64,000 nt of DNA from Kryptolebias marmoratus (lineage: Eukaryota > Chordata > Actinopteri > Cyprinodontiformes > Rivulidae). The first letter of the stretch is position 1. Each line of letters starts with the position of its first letter. A model generated the notes under the pieces. It was not told where the DNA came from. It saw only the letters and a list, made by a program, of their open reading frames with translations, and ran no database searches. Shown in pieces: positions 11,793 to 23,990 of the stretch. Made by a program: the position numbers and the translations under genes. The DNA lies in the NCBI RefSeq assembly GCF_001649575.2, contig NC_051451.1:24970325-25034324 (forward strand), in the 5' to 3' direction.

Positions 11793-13070
11793 TCCTGTTT
11801 GTTTGTTTTTAAAGAAAGGGATGCAGTTCTGAACCAAAGTTTCTTCCTTTTCACATGTTGCTCCTTACAAAAACAATTTGGAAAAAAAAAAGTTGAGTAG
11901 ATTTAGTATTTTTCTGCTTTTAAACAGAAATGAGGAAAAAGAAAAAACTCTCTTCATATCAACTGTTGTTAGCGTATTAAAAGTTAGGGCTAACTCTATA
12001 TTACCAGACACAATTATCTATTTCAGTTAGGTGTTTGAAGATTCTTCAAATGATTATTTAAAGCAACAGTGAGAACCAAATATGTTCTTGCCAATAAAAG
12101 TTTGAAAATCTCTGACACGTTAACAACGTTGATCTCATTTTTTCCACTCTTTAAAACTCCCATGTGATTGTGAGGGGAAAAAAAACATCAAGAGAAATCT
12201 CCTCAGGAAACATAATAATGACTGTTCTTCTATAAAAATAAAAATCGTGACCAAAAAAAAAAAAAGACTTGAGAACAAAAGTAACACTATACTAACTTAC
12301 AAAAAACATAAGATAAAAGAAAGAAAAAGGAAAATAAAAAAAAACTTTGTTGTAAAACATTTTAACTGTAAAAATTCATTTCTTAACACAAAGAAAAATA
12401 ATCCAAAATTTTATTTAATCTTCCTATCAGTCAAACAACAATAAAAAACTATAAAACAAAATTAATTCAGTTAAATAAATTAAATAAAAACTATGTTTAA
12501 AACATGACATTTGTAAACACAGCAAGAAGAATCGTTAAAAGAAATGTTTGGTCACATTTATTATTTGGTCAGTTTGAATTCTGTTAAAAGGAAAAAAAGA
12601 AATTATAAATATATTTAAAAATATATCACACATTGAGCTTGTGAGCATATTTTTATTGAAGTGTCTGAAAAAGTCTGGCAAAAAAGGGGAGAAAAAGATA
12701 AAATTGGGTGACAAAGTCTGAAAACACCTCATTTATCAGACTATTCAGATCTGCAAGGTACGTTTATTTCACAAGGTTGACCACAGGAGTGACTGAGTGC
12801 ATGTGCACCCCTTTCAGCTTGGACAAATGAGATGTTTGTCTTTTAGCAAATCAAAATGATTTGAGATCAGTAAGTTGTGTTTTTAGTTCCTAATATAAAG
12901 AATGACTTTACCAGAAATGAAAAATTACAAACAAGCACTAATGAGCAGAAAGTGAGATTCAAACTGCAACATACACAATTATTCGCTATTACAATATATC
13001 AGACCAAAAAGGTTCAGAGTCATCATTAGTACTTACTGGAGAAGTACCAAAGCAAGGAACCAAATAAAAT

Positions 13071-13566
13071 ATCCATCCATCCATCCTGTTTATCTACGGC
13101 CGGGTCCAGGAGGGAAACCCAGACCTCCCGTTCCACAGCTACAACCTTCAGCTCCTCAGATCCCAAAGTGTTCCTGGGCCAGACCCCTCCAGTGAGATCT
13201 GGGCCTGGAAAACCTCAAAAGGAGGCTTCCTAATCAGGTGCCCGAACCACCTCAGCTAAGTCCTGATACAGAGGAGCAGCGACTCTATTCCGAGTTCTCC
13301 CCAGATGACCGAGATCCATCCCTGCCTCCAAGGTTGAGCCCAGAGAGCCTTCAGAAAACTATCATTTCAGCTGCTTGCATCCAGGATCTTGTTCTTTAGG
13401 TCCTGATTCATACCTCGTGACCAAAGGTGATGCCTGGAACGCAGATGGACCAGTAAATCGATCGAAAGCTGTACCTTGTGGCTTATCACCTTCTTCACCA
13501 TGACAGACCAGAACAACAGCCTCATTTCTGCGAACGAGGCCCCCGATCTGTTCATCCATCTCCCGC
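13071..13566 (-). mobile_element. 5'-truncated RTE/Rex3-like LINE fragment
   Basis: The left end carries a run of ATCC units (13071-13086). On the minus strand this is a (GATG)n-type tail, the known 3' signature of fish Rex3 elements of the RTE clade. Minus-strand frames upstream of the tail give remnants of the carboxyl end of the LINE reverse transcriptase: short stretches such as KVQLSIDLLVH, followed by a region of frame changes. The reading is spread over at least two frames with stops, so the copy is dead. Length is about 495 bp with no 5' half, as expected of target-primed truncation. The local GC content is clearly above the flanks. The Rex3 name is from memory; RTE-like LINE is the safer level. 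Confidence 0.75.
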
Positions 13567-14465
13567 AAATAAATTATAAAAAGCAAAAAGCTCCAGTGTC
13601 TGCATTTAACAACTATTTGTAGGCTTCTCTCAACGTTGAAGGTTTAAATTTTTCATTCACGCAGAAGCTGAAAAATCAGTCTTCAAATACTCTTCAAGGC
13701 AGATTCACATTTATTAGCATTACAGAATATAGATTATATTAATTATGATGGGATAAAAACTTTAAATGCAAAAATTTCCCAATAACTGCTTCTTTTTTTT
13801 TGTATTGAGCAGCTGAATTGTCCAGAGAAATGTGAATTTGAAATTGGGATACTGGCAACACTTTCAACTGTAAAAATCCAAATGGAGACATCCCCAGTGA
13901 AAAGTGCTTTTCAGCTTCGTTGGGATGGACTGGACACAGAATGACCCCTTAATACACCAACTACAGAGCATGTGTGAGAACATCTTAGACATCCTACTAA
14001 AATATTCCTCAGCTCTCCCAGAGCTGAGGAATAATTACCAGGGGACATGCTCACTTCAAAGACACCACTTTCTCAGCAACTAGAGAATCTTATGAAATAT
14101 CTAGACTTCATTTAGAAGTGGAGTACTGTGCTATTTCTGAGAGGGACAAGCACTTCACAACCCAATCAATCTTTCATTTGTAGTTGCCGTTGCACACTTG
14201 AAGGCTGTGTTATCATTCTAGATTATATAAAAAAAAAAAATCCAAATGGCTGCAAATACGAGCACGTTTACCGTAATTCCCACTCCTCCTAACAATCCAA
14301 ATTTTGTCAAAATATTGACACTTAATTTGATGAAGATATATTTAGATCTAATATATTTCAGAAACAGGAGTTAATAATCAAGCTGCATTGTAATTCCTAT
14401 AGCCATTATGCCCCAGTCCCCCCCAAAAAGTAAAGAAATCAGCTACAAATCATGACCCCATAAAT

Positions 14466-15350
14466 TAATCAGCTGTAGATTTACATTTAATGATTACTTT
14501 CTGAGAGTTTCACTCAAATCTGTTCAGTGGTTCATGAGATATTTTGCTAATAGACTTTCTCTCCAATAGTTTTAGGAACTTTTCAAACAAAAAAATAAAA
14601 ACTGAAGGCTCTCTTAGCAATCACAGTATGTCTTAGGAAAAGCTGACAGCCACCATCACAGCAGATTATAACTAAATATCGATAGAAATGACTGACTTGT
14701 GGCCATTTTTGCGCTTTTTAAGCCAGCTATGACAGCCATCTTGTACCAGAATGACTCCAATATATCTAATCAGTTGTAGATGTGCATCCACTGATTACTT
14801 TGAGAGTTTCAAAAAGATACGTTATGTGGTTCATGAGAAATGTTGCCAAAATACATTTATTCACCTGTAGTTTACAACAATTCCTTAAATAATCTGAAGA
14901 ATCTTTTTCCAGCCACAGTATGTCTGAGGGATCTCTCACAGCTACTGTCAAACAAAAGTTTAGCTCAATAACCTTAAAAATGACCAAGTAATAGGCAATT
15001 TCGGGGGCTTTCTAAAGTAGCTGTGGCAGTCATCTTGAATCAGAATGAGCCTAAAAGGTAATCAGTTGTAGATGTGCAACCACAGATTACTTTCTGAGAT
15101 TTGCATTAAAATCTGTCAAATGGTTTTCAAACTATTTTGCAAATAGACATTATTCTCAAAAGTTTATAGGAACATTTCCAACAAAAACCTAAGGGATCTG
15201 TTAGCAGTCAAGGTACGTCTAGCGTATCACTGGCAGCTACTATCACACAAATGCTTAGATCAGTATCTTTAAAAATGGCTGAGTTATAGCCAATTTTGTG
15301 TTTGATAGGGTAACTGTGGCAACCATCTTGTATCAGACAGACTAATGCTA
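14466..15350 (+). repeat. Tandem array of three ~300-bp units (same family as the dispersed copies)
   Basis: Three head-to-tail units start at the motif TAATCAG at 14466, 14767 and 15059, giving periods of 301 and 292 bp. Each contains, in order, 'gtagat' plus 'tgattacttt', a 'ttcatgagat'-like stretch, 'tttttccagcc' or a variant, a 'cacagtatgtct'-like stretch, a 'gctactatcaca'-like stretch, and 'ggcagtcatcttg' or a variant near the end. The units are well diverged from each other, so the array is old. The single dispersed copies elsewhere look like one unit of it. Confidence 0.82.
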
Positions 15351-15704
15351 ATGCTAACTCTGCTATTAGACTGTTTTCTCATCTGACGCCAACACAACAA
15401 ACCTCTTCTATCACTTAAAGAAGAACCACGAAAAAGAATATTTAACAATCCAAAAAGTGCAAGGTCAAGCAAGTTGTAAAAGAGCCGGGGAAAGTTGCGA
15501 AAAGTGAAACTATAGCCGGCCAAAGATAATGGAGTCTGTTGTCATTTGATACTGTTACGTTGTAACAGGTACATATATGTTGCTGCACTAAAATGCAGCA
15601 GATCTCATTTGTGAAAGTTCAGTTAAATGTCACTTAGAAATAAAGCTTGAAAAAGGTAAGAAATTAGATTATTTTTTCATATTTTTCAGAGAATAACTGA
15701 CAAC

Positions 15705-15800
15705 GTACGTAACTGTGGTATATCGTGATATATATCGTTATCGTGATATAAAATTATCCATATCGTGATATAGAATTTTTTCCATATCGCCCAGCACTAC
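15705..15800. repeat. TATCGTGATA-rich repeat terminating in GGGCGATATGG (minus)
   Basis: The stretch consists of repeated 'tatcgtgata' palindrome-like blocks ending at 'ccatatcgcccagcac'. On the minus strand it begins with GCTGGGCGATATGG, a form I recognise from an abundant fish interspersed repeat. The element probably extends leftward into 15.5-15.7 kb, but I could not find its other end. The superfamily is not assigned. Confidence 0.6.
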
Positions 15801-18800
15801 TATAAGACGTATTGAAGAAATTCCTGACCCAGGACTGAAAAGAGAGATTGGTTCTCATTAATGTAAAATTTCACATTCCTACAGTGCTATATGTCATAGA
15901 TATGACAAGTTAAAAACACCCCTCACACCTAGATCAGAAAAAATGGTGTCAGTCAAAGTTATAATGGAAAAGGACAGGAACTCAACTCAACCTACTGGAG
16001 CTACTTAAAGGGCTACTCGGTCATTTTGATATATAATTTGTGTGGGTTCGCTGTTCCAGTCAGGCCGGATTAAAGTTGACGGAAGAATAAAAACTCTATA
16101 AATAAATCTAGAGACACTTTTGGACGTAGATAACAATAAGTGTCTGCCGTAGTAATGGCAGGCATAGAAATTCAGGCCCAATTATATGTCGTTTCAGAGT
16201 TCTGTGAATGATGCCATAAACCAGTGACTATATTACAGGGATAATATAAAAGATTTTAAAAAAATAAATGCAATAGCTCAGTCACTATCTGCTTATACTG
16301 TTTTAGCAGATGGAACAACAAAACAATAATATTAAAAATAAAAAAAATATGTAATAATTTTTGTAATTTAAATATTGATTTTGCTTTGTTTTAATCGAAT
16401 ACTTTCACTATTATTAAAACATGTGGGTGCATTGAGAAACCTAGCTCTGCAGAAGGGAAAATACAGCTGTCTGCTGTGTGAAACAATTGAATTTCTTTAA
16501 TATGAAGGATACTTGATGTTCAACAACTCCCCGTCTCCTTTTATTATTGAAAAAAACTTTACAATTGTGTAATGCTTCAGAGCAAATTGGAGAGAAAAAG
16601 ATCAATAAAGTAAGATAACACACACTGAAATCTCTTGTCTGTGTGCCATTTATAGTGATTTTTATATTTTTTTGTTTCCTAAAAAAACTCCAACAGAACA
16701 ACAACAAAAAAGAATAACAAAGCAGAAGAGGAAGTATCATTTAAACAGTTTACAGATGAGGTACACAAAGAGGAAATTTGCTTCTTTCTACTATTTTAGA
16801 AATATTTTACCTCGAAACACACTGATTTATCAAAACATATACTTTTTATTTTAAAACTGTCACCAAGGTTTAATTTGAAACAATTTGGCAACAGTTTTGA
16901 GTCCTTTTAAACAAATAAACAGGACTTGCATCTTTGATATATTAAAATTTTTAACATGAAGCACATTTAGGAAAATATTCCTGTTAGTAATAGGAAAAGC
17001 AGAAGCATCAGGAACAATAATATAAAAAATTTAAGACATCTATGAGCAAACTGAATGTCATGCATGTAGTTTTTGTTAAACACAGACATCTCCATCAGTC
17101 TCAAAGATGTCCTTTTAAAGGGGTAGGTGGTCCATCAAAAAACAAAGAATCAAGAGAAAGAGGGAGATACAGTCTCACTTTAAAGGGGTCTCCTGTGCTC
17201 CACATTTCTCCATATCTCATTAGTCCCTTTCCCACAACTTTCATGCAGGGTCTAAGATGCCTTCTTCCTGCAATGGTGTGAAATGACAGAAATGGAATTG
17301 GGGGAAGGGGGGGATTTCATCTACCGTTGTAACACCTAAGAGCCAGCATTTGAAGTAGTCACAGAGCAGAGTTGGTGAGTATGTGTGAACATGTGGCGCT
17401 GTCGTCAATCTGCTGATTTGGCTTCAAGTGTGAAAACACACACACTCTCATGGGACTTTGCTGGCTTGACTAGTTCATGTGTGAAGGACCAAAGAACTCA
17501 AGGTAGTATCTCCAACGGACTGCTGGTTTACGAGCTAGCAAACAGCATTCACGAGAGTTTCAAAACAATCGCGGGGGGTCTTCATTTCTTTATACGAGTC
17601 ACAGATACACAAAGTTTTATCACTTGAGTTTCAAACATTTTCAAAACATTTTGTGCAACAACTTTTCGGTCAAAACAGTGCTTTAGCAGGAGCCGAAAAG
17701 ATTTTGTTAATCTGCCTATCTTCATTTCAAAAGCATACTCTCAACTAGAATAAACCATAAACATGGGTGTAGTATGATGTGGGAAAATAATGTGCACAGT
17801 CTAGAATACAATTTTGCAAGCCGTGCAAAAAATGGCCACAAGGCTTGCTGGTTGATTGGTCACGAACTTTTAGAGTTCTGTGAGACCTCAAACAAAAAGA
17901 AAATTTCCTTTTTTTTTCCTTACAATTTTAAATCGCCAACTAGTTTCCATCAGCCCAGAGAGACGCTGTCTTTAAAGAGCGTATCATCTTACTGCAGAAC
18001 CACAGAGTGAAAGGTGCTATTAAACTTTCAGCCTTTTAAAATAAACCACGGGATGTTGCCAAGTTTGGCAGGAGAGGATCCAACTACAAACATTTTATCG
18101 CTTAAGTTGAAATGCTGTCATGATAGTTCCATTGTAACAGGTTTTAAATTCATAAAGTGTCGGTATTTCTCACCTGCAACACAGAGTACCGGTTGAAAAG
18201 TTTATGCACACCTCCTCACTCAAAGAAAATTGGCAGGTCTAAACTTTCCACTGTTAATGGAACATTTATTTTGCAGATAAGCACAGCGGCGAGAAAACTG
18301 GCATTCGGCGAGCGAGTTTAGGTCAAGATCGAATTAATCCCAGTTTAACTGTCGGGTCTGTATAGAATTTACAGTCATTTTCACTCTAATTCCATCAGAC
18401 ACATAAGAGTAACCGCATTTCTAAAAATTATGTATATTCTGTTATGATTGCCAGCCTAGACCCTCTCAGCATGCACACAGCTGTTCCCATGTTGGTCGCT
18501 AAGGATTACTAAATGAAGTGTGTACACCCACTCGGACATGGAACTGGCGTTGTCATGGTGACAGAGAGTGCAGAGTGATCCCCTAATGCTCGCTGAAGCA
18601 CTAGTGTGAAACAGGGGGGCTTTTTGCAGACCTGAAATTATCTGCCGCATACTGAGCAGGTACAGTTGCATTAATATTCCCCCTTTTTTAAAAATGGATT
18701 AGGGGTACCTCGGTGATTATTCATACTCATGGCTTTCAAAGAGCTTTTTCCATTGTGAGTGTCACTGATGTTCTTTCACACCTAAATGGGCTGAAGGGTA

Positions 18801-21585
18801 AAGAGCAAAGAGGGGGAGCAGTTACAAAAGGATGATGACAGACCATCACACACATATGCAATATGACAGGAATGCGTTTCCTGAGTGAGCAATGATTATT
18901 TAATACAGTACTTTCAAAAAGAACAAAAATAGCCAAAGCTTTACAGGCTAGTTTTAGATCTTGCTGTATGTTGCATAACTATTATTTTTGTGAGCATGTG
19001 TATTTTGAGACCTAGTATAGGCCATGTTTTGTTTGTTGTTGGGTTTTTTTTTTACCCCCTTGAGAAGCACTGATCAGCTCTTCTCAATCAAAACATCAGC
19101 CAATAAAATGCAATTAAACGTTTCATGCTTCCAAACCAATATGTCAGATAAGGACATACGGCACATAAACACACTCACACAGAAGTGCATTACAACATAG
19201 TCCACACTGCATTCAAATGTCAAGAAGCTCTTTGAACAAAAGAAAAGACCACTTAATATGAAAGCCCATCTCTCATCCTGCTGTCTCTTCTTTTTACTGC
19301 TTTTACAGAACTAAAAAAAGGTGTGTGTCTGTGTGTGTGCAAGTTGACCACATGCTGAAGGACAGTAGGGTTGCAATGATTGTTTTGCTGTACACACCCT
19401 GTAAGAATGGACCGAGAAGCATCTGCAGGGACAATAGGACCGGAGTGAAGACAAAAATCAGAAAGTCACTGAGCCGTGCTGTCGGCTGTTTTCACTTTTC
19501 CGAGCTAACTGTAACATTTCCTGCACTGAATGAGCTGCCAGGTGACACACAGCTCTGAACAGCATGCTGGCTGAACTTTTTTTTTTCCCCACAGTTTTTC
19601 AAAGCTTTACTTAATGTTTTCAATGACACATAAATCTTACAGCAATTTCTTTAATGCAACACGAGACGGAGGGTTTATGAAGCAATTTTCAACTAAAAAG
19701 AAAAACTACAGTGAGTCGTTACAACTTCACATAAAACAATATCCACAGGTACCAAGTGAGTTTATATAGTTATAGATGTGCAAGTCTGAAATAAAAAAGG
19801 ACAAAATCATTATACAAATCTGTTTTATGAGGATGTGAGAATATATTTTACAGTTAAGATGTGTTATGAGCTTCAGAGTAAATTGGACAATGGAGCTAAA
19901 AGGCCATTTTAGCAATGCCATAACAAATACAACTATGGTAGGTAATCACAGTTATTCTAAGTCACCAACTGAGCCTTTATTGATGGAAAAAAATACCTAA
20001 ATTAAATATAAATTATCAATGGATGCTTAGAATAAAATTGGGTTAAAATTGGTTGGAAAGTGAGTTAACTCAAGTTTTTTGCATTGCACCTTTCTGACCT
20101 TGCTGAGCTAACCAGCTACTCAAATATTACAACACATTTACATTACAAACCTTCTACAATAAGAATAAAATGCAGTTCTTGTATTTTGGAATTCATGCCC
20201 AAAAGATCTGACACACTTGTGTTATAACAGCATTATCAGAGACTGAAAAAGACAGAAAATCTCTTCAGAGTGAAAACCCTGGTTGATGTTCTCTGAAATC
20301 TTTACATGAATTGCAGACTTGAGCTGTGCATTTTATATCCTTTCAATTGTTTATGAAAAAAACAACCTGAAGTCACAAGTAATAAACTGCTTGGATTAAA
20401 CGCAGTCTAAATTTAAATATATTAATTTAATATTCAGGTCTAAATGAGGGCTACGACCAAACTCCATTAGAAATTGCAGCTATTGTTCAGTGAGCAGCTC
20501 TGATTGGGTTTGTAGCGTATCCGTATGCATTGCATGATTATACAATAGAAAAAGATGAAGCTCGGAACCAACATGAAGTGCATCACGGTTGTATCAAAGA
20601 GTAATCAGCCCCATTAAAAACATCAACCACATTCATGTGGTAAGAAAAACATAATTACACCTTAAATTTTCACAGACATGCTTTTAAACATGCTGTTGAT
20701 GAGTTGGTAATCTACAGGTGTCTCGACTAAATTTGATTTTACCAAACTGATGCAATCTACACAATGTTTATTTGCAATACTTGTAATTTATTTGGTGTTA
20801 GCCTTGATGCAAGAGGCCCTGCTTGTTAGCCTGAAGGTAACCAGTTCTTTAAAAAATATTCTTTTTTATTAATAAAAGCACAAAACAAACCCACATTGAA
20901 ATTCAGTGCCATCTTTATTCTCCGGTTCTGAACATTAGACTGTGATGTTGTTACCTGACTTCAGCTGCATCCCATATTTTCTCTGATTAAAGGAGCAAAC
21001 AGCTCGGGCAGTACATCACAATTCTACGGGGGTCTGTGCAAGCAGGTCCTTGAGCTGGTGAGCTGGGCTTCATGAATCTTTGAATGTCAGAAATACTTAC
21101 ACACACACACTCATAGTTGTTGTAGCACAGCTGTAGGAAGACCGAAAGTGATGTGGCCTTCACAGATGCTACAACCCATCATTTCAATTAGGACATGTGA
21201 GCCCAAAGGGAATTTGATGAAGAAAAGAGGAGCCACTGCGAGGAGCCAGATTAAGCATGCTCTCATTCCAGCAACATGTGCCACGCGCGTTTCAAATTAT
21301 CCTAATGACAGTAATTACAAAAGCAGATTCAAGTCTGTGTTTGGGTAAGTAAGGGTTAGGAGATGGGTGTAAATATTTTTATGTGCCATTATGTCCCTTT
21401 CACTTTCACCAGCTGGCATAGTGCCAGCACCACATCAAGCAGTGAGTTTGATCAATTTGAGAACTGGTGAATTATTCTCCAATTATCTTGCAAAGTCACA
21501 ATAAACATTTACTCTTCTTAATATTCATCGAGGAGGATAATGTGTTAAAGGATGCAAACTACTTTGACATTGTTTTTATTGTTTA

Positions 21586-21860
21586 TTATTGCTCGCCAAC
21601 AAAAGGTGAAGGCGAACGATAATGTGTTTTTTGCCCAGGTCTGTGTCCATTTGTCTGTTACCAAATTATCTAAAAAAAAAACCACTGGGCAAAGTAAGCA
21701 CGTCTGACTTACATTTGGATTTAATCTAATTCAAATAAACCAGCACAAAAATGGCTACAGCTCAGGCAGTTTACAGGTAAAGTTTGATGTGGTATTCACA
21801 ACACCTGCTCTGTGACATCTTACAATATAACATGAGATCATGCACGGCTAGATTAAAACA
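21586..21860 (-). repeat. Minus-oriented copy of the dispersed ~300-bp repeat family
   Basis: The plus strand starts with 'gctcgccaacaaaaggtgaa' and 'ggcgaacgataatg', a small inverted repeat (GCTCGCC/GGCGAAC) that seems to be the family's true 3' end. Then come 'caggtctgtgtcc', an A-rich 'aaaccactgggc', 'aaatggctacagctcaggca', and the complements of the 'gtgttgtgaataccac' and 'ttatattgtaagatg' landmarks seen at 11.5 kb. It preserves a terminus missing from several other copies. Confidence 0.7.
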
Positions 21861-23972
21861 GCAACAACTCCATTTCTCAGCAAAAGGCAATCTTAGCCTA
21901 AGATTCTGGGACTCCTTGAAGGAATGCCAGGCCTTTAACTGCTAATGTAATGCAGTACAGCATTTTTTTCTTTGTTTGTTTACGTCTAAATATAATTAAA
22001 TGTTTTATTTAAAGCTAAAAGCATCTATGATTAAAAAAAAAGAAAAAACTGATCATTTACTGCAGCTGAAAAGCAGAGAAAACAACCGTTTTTCAATGAA
22101 TGCTTTTAGAGGATTTTCTACTGTAAGCATAAAATCAAATGAGCTGATAATCATGAAAATAAACAACTTTACAATATGTGTATTTTACAGTTTTACAGCG
22201 TCTGACCTTCAGCTTTTTTTAACTGAATGATAAACTCTACAGTGCCAAAGTACGGCCCTAAAGCTTGGAGAAAAAATAGTTTTTTTCCAACTTTCTTTTA
22301 TTTTCAGAGTTCAAAATAGTAGAATGCCACAAGGCCTTTGAAAATCTTGTTACCACATTTAAAAAAAACAACAAAAACAACAAAAAAAGTCAAGCGGTTG
22401 CTAACACTCTGACATTCACAAGGCTGCAATAAGGGAAACTGCAGGGGGCCGCCACAGCTCACGCTTACAGAGCTGTTCTCTGCCTGGGGCTGGACTGAGG
22501 CCTGTCGCCACGAGAACGTGAAAAGTTATTTATTCTAACAATCTTCTGGAAGGTACTCGTGTGTCGTTTTGTTTTTTTAAAAAAAGAAAAAAAAAAATCT
22601 GACTCCACAAAGGAGGTTACAATATAAATATACACTTGACTTATATAAAAAAAGGTAGGAATGTAAGTTTGGATAAAATCAAACGGTGGCTGCGACCTTT
22701 AGGATCTCCTCGAGTTGCAACAAGATGGGTCGGGCCTTCTTTTTTTTCTTTAGCGCGCTAGGTTTCTCACAGATAAATTCTCCGCCAAATAGACAACCCA
22801 CTTATCAACTCCTTTCACATCCCGGCTGCCACTCATCACTCATGTATTCATAGCCGCTGCAGTTTAATTACAAGACTAATCACAACAAACTATCTCCTTC
22901 ACCACTGAACCAGCTGCTGGAGTAATGTGGGCCTGAGGGATTCAAAACAGCTAATCAGCTGAACACTCGCTGTTCTTCAAGATTACCACAGCATGGCATT
23001 CTGCGCATTATCTCATTTTGATTACCAGCGTTAAAACACATATAAACAACCCATTCATTTATTTCCTCTGTAAGAATGAAGGACTGAACGAGTCGCCACC
23101 AGTTTATTTATTCTCACAGCGTGTGGACGACTATTTCTCGGAAAACAACAGAAGCCTGAAGAATTAAAATAAATAAATAAACCCTTGAGTGGCAGGGCTG
23201 TGAGTCTAGCTTTTCTTAATAAAAAAAAAAGAAAAAGCAGCTCAACAACATACCAGGAACATAACAATGAGATGTCTAATTTTTCTTCTTCATCACAGTC
23301 AGTCAATTTCTTGCTCAGGATAAAACTTGCCAGAAAGTAATCAAATATTTCTATTTGTGTTTGGAAATGTTTACTGCAAAGAAGTGCCAAGTCACACAGG
23401 ACCCGAACCCTAAAAGGTAAGCTGTGTCGCTCACTTACAGACTATTTTCAGCAGTTTCAAAACGTGTCCACTGATGAGACGCAACGCCGGCGCTCTCTGT
23501 GAAAGAGTTTCATCCAAAAGAACAGAGGCAAATTTCAGACTCTCCTCTCATCCTTCCTTCCAAACACCCACAGAGACAGTTTCAGGGCCCCATGTGGAAG
23601 AAGCAGCTCTGCGACCAAACTTCTCCAGGGAGTAGCTGGCGAGCAGTAGTACACCTGCCACGTAATATTTCAAAGGATACAGAACACACATTCACACTAT
23701 AGCGAGCACGTTCCAGTGTGACACAAGCGAAAGCTATAAGAAACATGCTCCTATGGGAATCCATTACTCGTATAAAACATGGCCATATGGTACAGCACAG
23801 ATCAAACACACCGGGACACAGCTGAAGGTACCACACAGTGAGGGACGCGTAACTGTGAGCTGCTCGTTTGGATAGATGCTAGAAAGTCATCAGATCAGAT
23901 TTCACTTTTTTTATTACAGTTAATGAGAAATTCTGAAAGAAATAAGCTGCCTCCTAAACCAGCTGCTGGATG

Positions 23973-23990
23973 TTTTTTTTTTTTTTTTTT
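23973..23990. repeat. Poly-T run (18 T)
   Basis: Uninterrupted T homopolymer, visible directly. No recognisable retrotransposon body adjoins it. Confidence 0.85.

Noticed and set aside
13362..13586. Two overlapping minus-strand frames taken as possible genes
   Set aside because: They are frame-shifted remnants of the Rex3-like LINE reverse transcriptase.
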